From positions 62,001 through 126,000 of the forward strand of contig JANYEA010000032.1 in NCBI GenBank assembly GCA_025363385.1: DNA of 64,000 nucleotides. Direction: 5' to 3'. How positions within the stretch are numbered: position 1 is the first letter of the stretch; each line of letters starts with the position of its first letter. A program made the translations under genes and the position numbers. A model generated the notes under the pieces. The model was given only the letters and a program-made list of their open reading frames with translations. It was not told the origin of the DNA and searched no databases. The DNA is from Bacteroidota bacterium. GTDB taxonomy: Bacteria > Bacteroidota > Bacteroidia > Chitinophagales > Chitinophagaceae. This document shows, one piece after another, positions 17,114 through 26,597 of this stretch.

Positions 17114-18157
17114 ATGAATAAAATCAAATTCGCCATTATTGGTTGTGGTAGAATTGCTGAAAGGCATGCAATTCATGCGGCAAATTATGGTGCGTTAATG
17201 GCTGTATGCGATATCATTCCAGAGAGGGCCAATGCACTTGCAAATCAATATCATGTTCCCGTTTTTTATCATATCGATGATTTATTGCAACAACATTTGG
17301 ATCTGGATGTGGTAGTTGTTTGTACGCCAAATGGACTTCATGCTTCGCATACTATTCAATCGTTTCAAGCAGGCTATCATGTGTTGGTAGAAAAACCAAT
17401 GGCTATTACGGTGGTCGATTGCAATGCTATGATGCTTGCCGCAGAGAAGGCGGGCAAACAATTATTCACGATCAAGCAAAATAGGTTTAATCCGCCCATA
17501 CAGGCTTTAAAAAATGCCATTGATCAACAACTCGTTGGACAACTCTTTTCATTTCAGCTCAGTTGTTTCTGGAATAGACCAGCAGCTTATTATCAAAATT
17601 CCTGGCATGGAACCGATTTAGATGGCGGTGTTTTGTTTACGCAGTTTAGTCATTTTATCGACCTCATCTATTGGTTATTTGGGGATGTGAAATCTGTAAA
17701 TGCCATTACCAAAAACTTTATTCATCATGATCTGATACAGGGAGAAGATACAGGTGTAGTGTTGCTTGAATTGGAGAGCGGAGCGCTTGGTACGATTAAT
17801 TATTCTGTAAATACTGCAGATAAAAATGTGGAGGGTTCTCTTACAATAATTGCCGATAAATTAACGTTAAAGATTGGTGGAGAATATTTGAATACAATCG
17901 CTTATCAGCAAGGCTATGAAATTCAATTAATTAACACTGAAGCACAAATACTTCCCAATGAGTACGGCAGTTATCAGGGTTCGATGAGCAATCATCATAA
18001 AGTGTATGAGAACTTGGTTCACACACTAGAGCAGGGTTTGCCCTATTATGCCACGGCTTATGAAGCAATGAAAACGGTAGAAGTAATTGAGCGAATTTAT
18101 CTATCTGCAAAAAAAGGGTCAAATGGAATATCAACAGAAACAAGTAAGTGTAAGTGA
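17114..18157 (+). CDS. Gfo/Idh/MocA oxidoreductase, WlbA-like (UDP-sugar 3-dehydrogenase)
   Basis: A 347-aa NAD(P)-dependent oxidoreductase. The Rossmann motif IIGCGRIAERHA opens the protein, the catalytic EKP motif is in HVLVEKPMAIT, and the substrate-binding region DLDGGVLFTQFSHFIDLIYWLFGD has the conserved His. Fusion-like proximity to a left-handed beta-helix acetyltransferase suggests the WlbA/WbpB role of oxidising C3 of a UDP-HexNAc uronate on the way to 2,3-diacetamido sugars. It is the third gene in a likely operon, and its last 35 bases overlap the next gene. Confidence 0.82.
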   Translation: MNKIKFAIIGCGRIAERHAIHAANYGALMAVCDIIPERANALANQYHVPVFYHIDDLLQQHLDLDVVVVCTPNGLHASHTIQSFQAGYHVLVEKPMAITVVDCNAMMLAAEKAGKQLFTIKQNRFNPPIQALKNAIDQQLVGQLFSFQLSCFWNRPAAYYQNSWHGTDLDGGVLFTQFSHFIDLIYWLFGDVKSVNAITKNFIHHDLIQGEDTGVVLLELESGALGTINYSVNTADKNVEGSLTIIADKLTLKIGGEYLNTIAYQQGYEIQLINTEAQILPNEYGSYQGSMSNHHKVYENLVHTLEQGLPYYATAYEAMKTVEVIERIYLSAKKGSNGISTETSKCK

Positions 18158-18575
18158 TGTAACGTTTGGTAAAAACGTAACAATCGTTCAGCCTTCCAAT
18201 ATTTATCAGTGTAAATTAGGGGATGATTGCTTTGTAGGCCCCTTTGTAGAAATACAGAATGATGTAACCATTGGCGACAATTGCAGGGTTCAATCACATA
18301 GTTTTATTTGCGCTCTGGTAAGTCTTGGTAAAAACTGTTTTGTGGGTCATGGGGTGATTTTTGTAAATGACTTATTTACCAACGGAGGCCCATCTGGTAA
18401 TCCCGCACTTTGGAAAAAAACCACTATTGGTAATAATGTATATTTTGGTAGCAATAGCACTATATTACCAGTTAGTATCTGTGATAATGTGGTGATAGGT
18501 GCAGGAGCCGTGGTTACCAAGAACATTACAATGCCTGGAGTGTATGCTGGAAATCCCGCTAAAAAATTGCGTTAG
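18123..18575 (+). CDS. Hexapeptide-repeat acetyltransferase, WlbB-like
   Basis: A 150-aa left-handed beta-helix acetyltransferase with repeated [LIV]-G-x-x hexapeptides (IGDNCRVQS, LGKNCFVGHG, IGNNVYFGS, IGAGAVVTKNI) and a closing GVYAGNPAKKLR. I start at the ATG giving MEYQQKQVSVSD, not twelve codons earlier. It overlaps the upstream WlbA-like gene by 35 bp in another frame, implying translational coupling. WlbB/WbpD homologues add an acetyl group to the C3 amine of a UDP-sugar. A matching aminotransferase is not in the window. Confidence 0.85.
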   Translation: MEYQQKQVSVSDVTFGKNVTIVQPSNIYQCKLGDDCFVGPFVEIQNDVTIGDNCRVQSHSFICALVSLGKNCFVGHGVIFVNDLFTNGGPSGNPALWKKTTIGNNVYFGSNSTILPVSICDNVVIGAGAVVTKNITMPGVYAGNPAKKLR

Positions 18576-18577
18576 AA

Positions 18578-19732
18578 TTAAACCTTGATATAGATCTTTT
18601 TTTTGTCTAACAAATACACGATCGACCAATAAAAAGCGATTGTTATTAAAGCATAAACCAATGAGCCAACTCTTAGATCAGCTGCAATGTTTTTACAAAC
18701 ATTTTCATAGAACCATGGAAATGCAGAAGTATATACTTTCTTACCTGTTGAAACGTCTATATGGTCAACCCATCGTACTAATGCCAATATTCTTGGTAAA
18801 AACCCGCTCAGAACAAAGATGAACAAAGGGTTCTTTCCAAATACGTCAAAGAATTTACTCCAGGCACCTCTCACCGATTTGAATTCGATGAGATAGATAA
18901 ATGCTGAAAGGGTTAGAATACCCAATCCGCTTGTGTAGAGCACATAACTGCTCGTCCATATTTTCTTATTAATGGGAAATACCATATCCCAGCAGTAGCC
19001 ACTAAAAACCAGAACGATACCGGCCATCATCAGTCCAGCAAGCATTTCAAAATTCTTGCCTTTTTGCTGGATATACTGGCCAACTAAAAATCCAAAGATC
19101 ACTTGAACAACAGGGGCACCGGCACTAGCCAATCCTTCTGGGTCAAAAGCCACTCCTTCGCCCTTGTACATATGTGTAATGCCTAATATTTTAATATCGA
19201 AATTAGTGCCGAACCAACCCGATAAACTATAGGGGTCTGCCGGGTTGCCGAGCGTTAGGCAGATAAACCAATAGAGTAATAAAATGATAGCACCTATCAC
19301 AAAAGCACCTCTTGCTTTTGCATAAAATACAATTACGGATGCAAAGAAATATGCGATAGCAATTCTTTGAAGCACACCAAGTATGCGAATGTTTTCCCAG
19401 ACTTTAAATATTAGATTTTCGCCATCCCATTTTACAAACGGACTCCAATTTAGAAAAAGGCCAATGGCGAATATGAGGAGGGTTCTTTTAAGTACTTTTT
19501 TCCAGAAATGTACAGGTCCGGCTTCCTCAAATCGGGGCATCACAAAAGCCATCGCGTTACCAACTGCAAAAAGAAAAAAAGGAAACACAAGATCCGTGGG
19601 GGTTGCACCATGCCAGGGGGCATGTTCCAGCGGGTCGAAAATATGAGCCCAGCTACCCGGGTTATTTACCAAAATCATCAGTGCTACCGTGGCACCTCTA
19701 AAAACGTCGAGCGAATAATAGCGTTCCTTCAT
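18578..19732 (-). CDS. DUF5009/NagX-type transmembrane acyltransferase (heparan-alpha-glucosaminide N-acetyltransferase family)
   Basis: A 384-aa membrane protein with about ten helices. It opens YYSLDVFRGATVALMILVNNPGSW and continues HAPWHGATPTDLVFPFFLFAVG, the signature of the HGSNAT/YeiB-like family that acetylates glucosamine across the membrane using cytoplasmic acetyl-CoA. The His in APWHG is the expected catalytic residue. NagX homologues work in amino-sugar uptake, consistent with the salvage genes alongside. It is convergent with the WlbB-like gene, 2 bp apart. Confidence 0.85.
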   Translation of the reverse strand: MKERYYSLDVFRGATVALMILVNNPGSWAHIFDPLEHAPWHGATPTDLVFPFFLFAVGNAMAFVMPRFEEAGPVHFWKKVLKRTLLIFAIGLFLNWSPFVKWDGENLIFKVWENIRILGVLQRIAIAYFFASVIVFYAKARGAFVIGAIILLLYWFICLTLGNPADPYSLSGWFGTNFDIKILGITHMYKGEGVAFDPEGLASAGAPVVQVIFGFLVGQYIQQKGKNFEMLAGLMMAGIVLVFSGYCWDMVFPINKKIWTSSYVLYTSGLGILTLSAFIYLIEFKSVRGAWSKFFDVFGKNPLFIFVLSGFLPRILALVRWVDHIDVSTGKKVYTSAFPWFYENVCKNIAADLRVGSLVYALITIAFYWSIVYLLDKKKIYIKV

Positions 19733-19990
19733 GTGTTAGTAGTTGATTTTTGTTACATATAATTCGCTTCTCAGCATTATGGTCTGCCTCAAATAATGAA
19801 AAGGCTCATTTCATATTGGCAATTGTTTCAGTATTGAAGATAAGGATTGCCCGGCTGAAATGAAAAATACTTACCCTTTTGATCAATTGCTTGATGATCT
19901 TATCAAATGTTCACTATTTTCTAACTATGGGTTGGTATTATAAATAACATATATAGTTGTAACTTCGCCGACCTTGAAATAATACAAAGC
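19733..19990. other. Intergenic region upstream of rfbB
   Basis: This 258-bp divergent gap must hold promoters for the NagX-type gene and rfbB. A weak -7-like TAACTTCG lies about 20 bp before the rfbB ATG, without a convincing -33 element. Two copies of the word CAATTG occur about 60 bp apart. No ORF, RNA structure or strong palindrome is evident. Confidence 0.4.
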
Positions 19991-21046
19991 ATGAAAAAAA
20001 ATATTCTAATAACAGGCGGAGCTGGCTTTATCGGATCACATGTGGTAAGATTATTCGTTACCAAATATCCCGAGTATCAGATTTTTAATTTAGACGCCCT
20101 CACCTATGCTGGGAACCTAGAAAATTTGAAGGATATCGATCATCTTCCCAATTACCATTTTTTGAAAGTAAATATTCTTGATGCAGCAGCTTTGGATGCA
20201 GTTTTTGAAGAATATGATATCACGGATGTGGTGCATTTGGCGGCTGAATCGCATGTAGATCGGTCTATTGTTTCGCCTTTAGATTTTGTATACACGAATG
20301 TAATTGGCACAGTGAATCTTTTAAATACGGCCCGCAACAAGTGGAAATCAAATTATTCAGATCATTTATTCTATCATATTTCTACTGATGAAGTCTATGG
20401 TAGTTTAGGTGCTGAAGGTTTCTTTTTAGAAACTACTGCTTACGATCCAAACTCTCCTTATTCTGCCAGTAAAGCTGCATCAGATCATTTTGTGAGAGCT
20501 TATAGAGAAACTTACCATATGCGAACGGTTGTTTCGAATTGTTCTAATAATTATGGTCCCTTTCATTTTCCAGAAAAATTAATTCCATTATTCATCAACA
20601 ATATCATTGAAGAAAAACCTTTGCCGGTTTATGGAGATGGTTTGTATACCAGGGATTGGTTGTTTGTGAAAGATCATGCTATTGCAATTGATACTATTTT
20701 TCATAAGGGCTTAGATGGGGAAACCTATAATATTGGCGGCTTTAATGAGTGGAGAAATATCGACCTGGTAAAGTTGCTATGTGCTCAAATGGATGAAAAA
20801 CTGGGAAGAGAAAAAGGCTATAGTGAAAAGTTGATCACTTATGTGAAAGACAGACCAGGACACGATCGCCGCTACGCCATTGATGCTTCAAAAATCAATC
20901 GTGAATTAGGATGGAAACCCTCTGTAACATTTGAACAAGGCTTGAGTGAGACCATCGATTGGTACCTTACAAATACAGAATGGTTGCAGAATGTAACAAG
21001 TGGTTCATATCAGAATTATTATACAGGAATGTACGAAAACAGATAA
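19991..21046 (+). CDS. rfbB: dTDP-glucose 4,6-dehydratase
   Basis: A 351-aa short-chain dehydrogenase/reductase with the NAD-binding GGAGFIGSHVVRLF, the RmlB-specific HLAAESHVDRSI, the catalytic STDEVYG and the YSASK Tyr-Lys pair. It converts dTDP-glucose to dTDP-4-keto-6-deoxyglucose in the cytoplasm. It is the first of three dTDP-sugar genes in the same direction (rfbB-rfbC-rfbA), 6 bp apart from rfbC. Length and motifs are normal. Confidence 0.96.
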   Translation: MKKNILITGGAGFIGSHVVRLFVTKYPEYQIFNLDALTYAGNLENLKDIDHLPNYHFLKVNILDAAALDAVFEEYDITDVVHLAAESHVDRSIVSPLDFVYTNVIGTVNLLNTARNKWKSNYSDHLFYHISTDEVYGSLGAEGFFLETTAYDPNSPYSASKAASDHFVRAYRETYHMRTVVSNCSNNYGPFHFPEKLIPLFINNIIEEKPLPVYGDGLYTRDWLFVKDHAIAIDTIFHKGLDGETYNIGGFNEWRNIDLVKLLCAQMDEKLGREKGYSEKLITYVKDRPGHDRRYAIDASKINRELGWKPSVTFEQGLSETIDWYLTNTEWLQNVTSGSYQNYYTGMYENR

Positions 21047-21052
21047 ATTTTT

Positions 21053-21610
21053 ATGACAATAGAGCAAACTAAATTAGCCGATTGCATTATTATTCATGAC
21101 ACTGTTTTTGGAGATAGCAGGGGATATTTTTTTGAGAGTTTTAATCAGAAAAAATTCTTGGAGAAAACTGGAATGGATATCAATTTTATACAGGATAACC
21201 AGTCGAGATCAAGCAAAGGAGTTTTGCGTGGATTGCACTTTCAACATGGTGAACATGCCCAAGCAAAATTGGTACGTGTGTTAGAAGGAAAAGTATTGGA
21301 TATTGCGGTTGACCTAAGAAGAAATTCGCCCACATTTAAACAACATATTGCGGTAGAAATTTCCGCGGAAAGTCGAACGCAATTTTTTGTGCCCCGTGGT
21401 TTTGCCCATGGATTTGTGGTGTTAAGTGAAACAGCTACTTTCTTTTACAAGTGCGATAATTTATATCATAAAGCTTCTGAGGGCGGTGTTATATATAACG
21501 ATCCGGAACTGAATATCGATTGGCAACTGCCTGCAGATCAGTTACTGATTTCTGAAAAAGATCATGTACTGCCCAAAATGAGTGAAATGATCGATAGTTT
21601 GCGTTTTTAA
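21053..21610 (+). CDS. rfbC: dTDP-4-dehydrorhamnose 3,5-epimerase
   Basis: A 185-aa cupin epimerase. The RmlC signature is complete: FFESFNQKKF, GVLRGLHFQ with the catalytic His, LDIAVDLRRNSPTF, RGFAHGFVVLS and YNDPELNIDW. It epimerises C3 and C5 of the rfbB product. It lies between rfbB and rfbA. The reductase rfbD that would complete dTDP-L-rhamnose is not in this cluster, so it is encoded elsewhere or another dTDP-sugar is made. Confidence 0.96.
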   Translation: MTIEQTKLADCIIIHDTVFGDSRGYFFESFNQKKFLEKTGMDINFIQDNQSRSSKGVLRGLHFQHGEHAQAKLVRVLEGKVLDIAVDLRRNSPTFKQHIAVEISAESRTQFFVPRGFAHGFVVLSETATFFYKCDNLYHKASEGGVIYNDPELNIDWQLPADQLLISEKDHVLPKMSEMIDSLRF

Positions 21611-21650
21611 TAATTGACAAGCATTTACTTTATAACCTAATTCATACAAG

Positions 21651-22508
21651 ATGAAAGGAATTATTTTAGCAGGTGGTTCAGGAACAAGATTATATCCTAT
21701 TACACGTGGGATCAGTAAGCAGTTAATGCCAGTTTATGATAAGCCGATGATTTTTTATCCCTTATCTATCTTAATGTTAGCCGGCATTAATGAAATCCTG
21801 ATCATCACTACTCCAGAAGATTCTTCACAGTTTCAACGTTTGTTGGGCGATGGAAAAGACTTGGGATGCAAGTTTGAGTATGCGGTACAAGCAGTGCCAA
21901 ATGGATTAGCTCAGGCTTTTGTAATTGGCGAGAAATTTATAGGTAATGATAAAGTGGCGTTGATACTAGGTGACAATATTTTTTATGGAGCTGGCTTTGG
22001 AAAGTTAGTGGAATCTTTCAATGATGTAAAAGGGGCAGCTGTTTTTGCCTATGAAGTGAACGACCCTGAAAGATATGGTGTAGTTGAATTTGATGCGAAT
22101 AATATAGCCGTTTCTATTGAAGAGAAACCCAAAGAACCGAAATCAAATTTTGCAGTTCCCGGATTATACTTTTATGATAATACGGTGGTGGAGATTGCTA
22201 AAAATATTCAACCATCCCCTCGTGGAGAATACGAGATCACAGATGTAAATAGGGTGTACCTCGAATCTGGTAAATTACAAGTAGGTGTCATGAGTAGGGG
22301 TACGGCCTGGTTAGATACGGGTACTTTCGATTCATTCGCCGATGCATGCGAGTTTGTAAGAGTTATTGAAAAAAGACAAAGTCAGAAAATAGGCTGTATT
22401 GAAGAAATTGCTTTTCGTAAGGGATATATCAATCGTGAACAGCTTTTGGTAATTGCTGATAAATACGCTAAAAGTGGTTATGGTGAGTACTTGCGTCGAT
22501 TAAAATAG
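21651..22508 (+). CDS. rfbA: Glucose-1-phosphate thymidylyltransferase
   Basis: A 285-aa nucleotidyltransferase with the RmlA signature [26 protein letters not shown], the metal/nucleotide segment [21 protein letters not shown] and [10 protein letters not shown]. It forms dTDP-glucose, the first step of the dTDP-deoxysugar route. It is the last of the rfbBCA set, and carH begins about 75 bp downstream. Confidence 0.96.
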   Translation: MKGIILAGGSGTRLYPITRGISKQLMPVYDKPMIFYPLSILMLAGINEILIITTPEDSSQFQRLLGDGKDLGCKFEYAVQAVPNGLAQAFVIGEKFIGNDKVALILGDNIFYGAGFGKLVESFNDVKGAAVFAYEVNDPERYGVVEFDANNIAVSIEEKPKEPKSNFAVPGLYFYDNTVVEIAKNIQPSPRGEYEITDVNRVYLESGKLQVGVMSRGTAWLDTGTFDSFADACEFVRVIEKRQSQKIGCIEEIAFRKGYINREQLLVIADKYAKSGYGEYLRRLK

Positions 22509-22546
22509 ACGATTTTGATAAAAAATGAAGTTTTGAAGGGTAAAGA

Positions 22547-22556
22547 TTAAACAAAA
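22547..22556. promoter_or_regulatory. TTAAACAAAA site upstream of carH (putative autoregulatory operator)
   Basis: An exact TTAAACAAAA lies 25 bp before the carH ATG and is directly followed by a -7-like TATCTTG. The same 10-mer recurs upstream of the adjacent sigma-factor gene, so it is a candidate CarH half-site used for autoregulation. Confidence 0.5.
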
Positions 22557-22581
22557 AGGTATCTTGACTGTAATAAAGAAT

Positions 22582-23466
22582 ATGAACGCTTTTACAATCA
22601 AAGATCTTGAAAACCTCTCTGGAATTAAAGCCCATACGATTCGTATTTGGGAGCAGCGATATTCCTTTTTAAATCCAAGCAGAACGGATACCAATATACG
22701 TATTTATAGCAATGAAGAATTGAAAACGATTCTGAATATTGCACTCTTAAATAAGTATGGATTTAAGATCTCGCACATCGATCAGATGAATCAAGAGGAG
22801 TTAAAATCCAAGATTCTCTCTCTCTCTAATTTTGAAGCACAGCAAGAGCGTATTGTAAATGAGATGATCAATTGTATGATTGATATCGATTTTGAGCAAT
22901 TTGAATTAATATTAGACAACCATATCAGTAAAAGAGGAATTGAAAAATCAATTACACATATTGTATTTCCATTTTTAGAAAGAGTGGGTATTTTATGGGT
23001 AACTAATCATATCAATCCGGCACAGGAACACGTGATTACGAATATTATCAGGCAAAAAATTATTCTTGGAATAGAAAGGGTAAGCAGCATTCTTACCTCT
23101 TCAAAAATCTGTGTCTTATTTTTACCAGAAGGGGAGCACCATGAAATGGGACTTTTGTTTATACACTATTTGCTTAAATCAAAAGGCATCAAAGTAATTT
23201 ATCTAGGTGCCAATGTGCCCATAAAAGATATCGAATATGTGTGTAAATTAAAATCACCAGACTTCATTTATACGCACCTTACCTCCCTTGCAAATAACTT
23301 TAATTTTGAGAAGTTCCTCAATTTTATTGTACAAAAAATTCCGAATCAAACCACGGTTATTTCCGGACAGATTACTTGCACATATAAGAAGAAAGCCCCA
23401 GAAAATGTACAATTCAAAACATCCCTTTCAAATGTGATGGAGTTTATCAATGAATTGAGCAAATAG
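22582..23466 (+). CDS. carH: CarH-like MerR-family, B12-binding light-responsive repressor
   Basis: A 294-aa regulator with three parts: a MerR helix-turn-helix (TIKDLENLSGIKAHTIRIWEQRY), a helical B12-cap domain carrying the exact Wx9EH motif (W139 to E149-H150 in WVTNHINPAQEH), and a B12-binding Rossmann domain with the E-x-H-x-x-G ligand motif (EHHEMG). These are the photoreceptor residues of Thermus and Myxococcus CarH, which repress carotenoid genes in the dark with adenosylcobalamin. ATG six codons after the track's TTG gives a normal MerR start. It precedes the crt cluster. Confidence 0.88.
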   Translation: MNAFTIKDLENLSGIKAHTIRIWEQRYSFLNPSRTDTNIRIYSNEELKTILNIALLNKYGFKISHIDQMNQEELKSKILSLSNFEAQQERIVNEMINCMIDIDFEQFELILDNHISKRGIEKSITHIVFPFLERVGILWVTNHINPAQEHVITNIIRQKIILGIERVSSILTSSKICVLFLPEGEHHEMGLLFIHYLLKSKGIKVIYLGANVPIKDIEYVCKLKSPDFIYTHLTSLANNFNFEKFLNFIVQKIPNQTTVISGQITCTYKKKAPENVQFKTSLSNVMEFINELSK

Positions 23467-23555
23467 TATCGAATTGCAACTTATTAAAAGAGTCGAAAAT
23501 CCTTAATTAGACCTAACTGCTTGATTTACTTTGTTTTACTATTTAGCAATAAAAA

Positions 23556-23620
23556 TTAAACAAAATTCTTGATTTTGATATTATTTTGTTTATCTTTGCG
23601 AAGTAAATAGTTAAACAAAA
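23556..23620 (+). promoter_or_regulatory. Sigma-gene promoter embedded in a TTAAACAAAA operator array
   Basis: A Bacteroidota-type promoter is visible: -33 TTG at 23569-23571, a 19-bp spacer and -7 TATCTTTG at 23591-23598. It is flanked by a perfect 10-bp inverted repeat, TAAACAAAAT at 23557-23566 and ATTTTGTTTA at 23583-23592, the latter touching the -7 box. A third copy, TTAAACAAAA at 23611-23620, lies in the leader just before the ATG. Binding here would block RNA polymerase, as expected for CarH repression. Confidence 0.7.
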
Positions 23621-23624
23621 AATT

Positions 23625-24125
23625 ATGTCAACAGTCGATTTCGATCAAATTTTAATCAAAAATACAGAGTTTCTAAGGCCCTTTGCTTTTACCTTAACCA
23701 GGGATCAGGAATCTGCAAAAGACCTGGTACAGGAAACCTTATTTAGGGCATTGGCAAATAAGGAGAAGTACCATATTGGTACCAATATTAAAGCATGGAT
23801 GTACACAATCATGCGTAATATTTTTATCAATAACTACCGCAGAAAATCTAAGCAGCAAACTATTTTCGATCATACTGCAAACGATTTTTTAATAGATACC
23901 AATCAGGTTGCGATTGCCAACGAAGCAATTGCCACATTAAATATGAAAGAAGTTCAAGAAGCTATTCATAAACTTCCTGAAATTTTCCGAAACCCATTTT
24001 TGCTGTATTTCGATGGTTATAAATACCATGAAATTGCAGATATGCTTAAAGAGCCTCTGGGAACCATCAAGAGTAGGATTCACTTTGCACGTAAATTATT
24101 GAAAACGCAGATTGAACGCCACTAA
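23625..24125 (+). CDS. ECF sigma factor of the carotenoid cluster
   Basis: A 166-aa ECF sigma factor with region 2 (SAKDLVQETLFRAL, AWMYTIMRNIFINNYRRK) and region 4 (LPEIFRNPFLLYFDGYKYHEIADML and GTIKSRIHFARKLL). Placed between carH and crtI and behind a promoter bracketed by repeated putative CarH sites, it probably relays the light signal to the crt genes and perhaps to other photoprotective genes. No anti-sigma factor is adjacent, so control is likely transcriptional. Confidence 0.92.
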   Translation: MSTVDFDQILIKNTEFLRPFAFTLTRDQESAKDLVQETLFRALANKEKYHIGTNIKAWMYTIMRNIFINNYRRKSKQQTIFDHTANDFLIDTNQVAIANEAIATLNMKEVQEAIHKLPEIFRNPFLLYFDGYKYHEIADMLKEPLGTIKSRIHFARKLLKTQIERH

Positions 24126-24163
24126 TTTAAACGTATCTTGTTATAAACCTTTTTATTAATTAA

Positions 24164-25669
24164 GTGACTAAGAAAGCTATTGTTATAGGCAGTGGATTTG
24201 CAGGCCTTTCGGCTGCATCTTTTTTGGCAAAAGCTGGATGGGATGTTACTGTATTAGAAAAACATGATCAACCTGGCGGAAGGGCTCGGCAATTCAAAGC
24301 AGAAGGATTTACTTTCGATATGGGTCCTAGTTGGTACTGGATGCCAGACGTCTTTGAAAGATACTTTAAACAATTTGGAAGATCAGTTTCAGATTATTAT
24401 CAACTAATTAGATTAGATCCTTCTTATAGAATTGTGTGGAATGATGGTCCAATGGATATTCCAGCAGATTATAATGCTTTCAGAAATTTGTTTGATAATA
24501 TTGAACCGGGGAGTGGCGATAAATTAGATAAATATATTGGTGAGGCTGCTTATAAATACCAGGTAGGGATCAATAAATTAGTTTTCAAGCCAGGTCAATC
24601 ACTCACAGAATTTTTAGACAAAGAATTAGTGAGTGGCTTATTTCGCCTGGATGTTTTTAATTCTATCAAAACCCATGTGGCAAAGCATTTCAGCAATCCC
24701 AAGTTGAAAGAGTTGATGGAATTTCCGGTTTTGTTTTTGGGCGCTTTGCCAGAAGATACACCAGCTTTGTATAGTTTAATGAACTATGCAGATATTAAAG
24801 GGGGTACCTGGTATCCTAAAAAAGGAATGTATCAGATTGTGGAAGCCATGTATTTATTAGCTGTTGAACTTGGCGTGAAATTTAAATTTGAGCAAGAAGT
24901 TACCAATGTAACCATTCAAAATAAATTGATCAGTACTGTAATTGCAAATACAACTGAGAATGGAATAAAAATTCCCAAAATGTATAAAGCAGATGTGGTG
25001 GTAGCAGGTGCAGATTATCATCATGTGGAAACACAAATATTACCAAAAGAATTTCGATCCTATTCAGATGCATACTGGGAGAAAAGAGTAATGGCTCCTG
25101 GATGCCTTATCTATTATATTGGTTTAAATAAAAAAATCGATGGGATTTTACACCATACTTTGTTTTTTGATACTTCATTTGCTGTGCATGGGGATGAAAT
25201 TTATAAAACAAAAAAATGGCCTACAGACCCCTTGTTTTATGTGAGTGCAATTTCGGTAACCGACCTTGATTCAGCACCAGCGGGGGGTGAAAATTTATTT
25301 TTATTGATCCCTGTTGCGGCAGGATTAAAAAATGATGATGAAGCTTTAAGAGATCATTACTTCGATTTGATCATAAAAAGAATGGAAAAGCACTATGGGC
25401 AAACGATCAGAGAGAATATTGTATACAAAAAATCCTTTTCAAACAGCGATTTTATCAATGATTATCACTCTTTTAAAGGAAATGCTTACGGCTTAGCCAA
25501 TACTTTGCTTCAAACGGCAATTTTAAAGCCTGCCTGTAAAAGTAAGAAAATTAAGAACCTTTTTTATACCGGTCAGCTCACAGTTCCCGGTCCGGGCGTA
25601 CCGCCTAGTTTGATCAGTGGAGAAGTGGTGGCAGGGGAAGTGATTAAGGATTTTGGAAATACCTTATAG
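24164..25669 (+). CDS. crtI: Phytoene desaturase
   Basis: A 501-aa FAD-dependent carotenoid desaturase with a GTG start. The dinucleotide-binding motif is GSGFAGLSAASFLAKAGWDV followed by EKHDQPGGRARQF, and the C-terminal bacterial CrtI signature is in YTGQLTVPGPGVPPSLISGE. It should desaturate phytoene to lycopene at the membrane. It begins 38 bp after the sigma gene and heads the biosynthetic run crtI-crtB-idi-crtD-cruF-crtZ-crtY. Confidence 0.93.
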   Translation: MTKKAIVIGSGFAGLSAASFLAKAGWDVTVLEKHDQPGGRARQFKAEGFTFDMGPSWYWMPDVFERYFKQFGRSVSDYYQLIRLDPSYRIVWNDGPMDIPADYNAFRNLFDNIEPGSGDKLDKYIGEAAYKYQVGINKLVFKPGQSLTEFLDKELVSGLFRLDVFNSIKTHVAKHFSNPKLKELMEFPVLFLGALPEDTPALYSLMNYADIKGGTWYPKKGMYQIVEAMYLLAVELGVKFKFEQEVTNVTIQNKLISTVIANTTENGIKIPKMYKADVVVAGADYHHVETQILPKEFRSYSDAYWEKRVMAPGCLIYYIGLNKKIDGILHHTLFFDTSFAVHGDEIYKTKKWPTDPLFYVSAISVTDLDSAPAGGENLFLLIPVAAGLKNDDEALRDHYFDLIIKRMEKHYGQTIRENIVYKKSFSNSDFINDYHSFKGNAYGLANTLLQTAILKPACKSKKIKNLFYTGQLTVPGPGVPPSLISGEVVAGEVIKDFGNTL

Positions 25670-25733
25670 ATTTTAAACAAAATCTGCCAATTTCTGTTTC
25701 CTATATATAGACTAATACATAAAAACACACATT

Positions 25734-26570
25734 ATGATGAACCTGTTTCATGAAGTGAGCCAGGATTGCAGTAGAATAACTACCGAAAAATATAGCACTA
25801 GCTTTTTTTCGGCTATCAAACTATTGCATAAAGATTTCAGAGCACCCATTTGCAATATCTATGGATTTGTAAGGTTCGCCGATGAAATAGTGGATAGCTT
25901 TCACGAGCATCCCAAAGCAGATTTATTGGCTGATTTTAAAAAAGCAACCTACGAAGCCATCGACAAAAAAATAAGTTTAAACCCCATCCTCAATAGTTTT
26001 CAAATTACGGTTAATCAATACCAGATCGACCATCATTTAATTGAGGCTTTTTTGTATAGTATGGAGTTGGATTTGGAAAAACGTGAATACGATAAATTAG
26101 GCTACGAAGAGTATATATACGGTAGCGCAGAAGTAGTAGGTTTAATGTGTTTGCATGTATTTTGTGCAGGACATAAAAATGAATACGAAGATTTAAAGCC
26201 ATATGCCAGAAGCCTAGGTGCAGCATTTCAGAAAGTAAATTTTTTACGCGACCTAAGAGCAGATTATGAAGGCCTGGATAGAATCTATTTCCCCGGTTGT
26301 AATTTTAATAATTTTAGTGAAAAAGATAAACTTGCTATAGAACGCGATATTCAAAAAGATTTTGATCATGCATTTGAAGGCATTCAAAAATTACCCATTA
26401 AAGCAAGATTTGGGGTATACGTAGCATTCAAATATTATTTATCGCTTTTCAAAAAAATCAAAAAAATTCAGCCACAGAAAATTATGCAACAAAGGATAAG
26501 AATTCCTGACTATGGCAAATTTTTTATATTGGCAAAAGCGGGTATCCGAAGTCAAATGAACATGTTGTAG
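25734..26570 (+). CDS. crtB: Phytoene synthase
   Basis: A 278-aa trans-isoprenyl diphosphate synthase of the squalene/phytoene synthase family. The two aspartate-rich motifs are present: RFADEIVDSF near the N-terminus and NFLRDLRADYEGLDRIYFP in the middle. It condenses two geranylgeranyl diphosphates to phytoene. Two ATG codons in a row are possible starts. It lies between crtI and idi. No crtE (GGPP synthase) is present in the window. Confidence 0.94.
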   Translation: MMNLFHEVSQDCSRITTEKYSTSFFSAIKLLHKDFRAPICNIYGFVRFADEIVDSFHEHPKADLLADFKKATYEAIDKKISLNPILNSFQITVNQYQIDHHLIEAFLYSMELDLEKREYDKLGYEEYIYGSAEVVGLMCLHVFCAGHKNEYEDLKPYARSLGAAFQKVNFLRDLRADYEGLDRIYFPGCNFNNFSEKDKLAIERDIQKDFDHAFEGIQKLPIKARFGVYVAFKYYLSLFKKIKKIQPQKIMQQRIRIPDYGKFFILAKAGIRSQMNML

Positions 26571-26597
26571 TTTCACTTTTATAGTTGGTTCAAGCAT

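Noticed and set aside
19991-22508. Complete dTDP-rhamnose operon
   Set aside because: Only rfbB, rfbC and rfbA are present; no rfbD reductase is visible, so dTDP-L-rhamnose as end product cannot be claimed.
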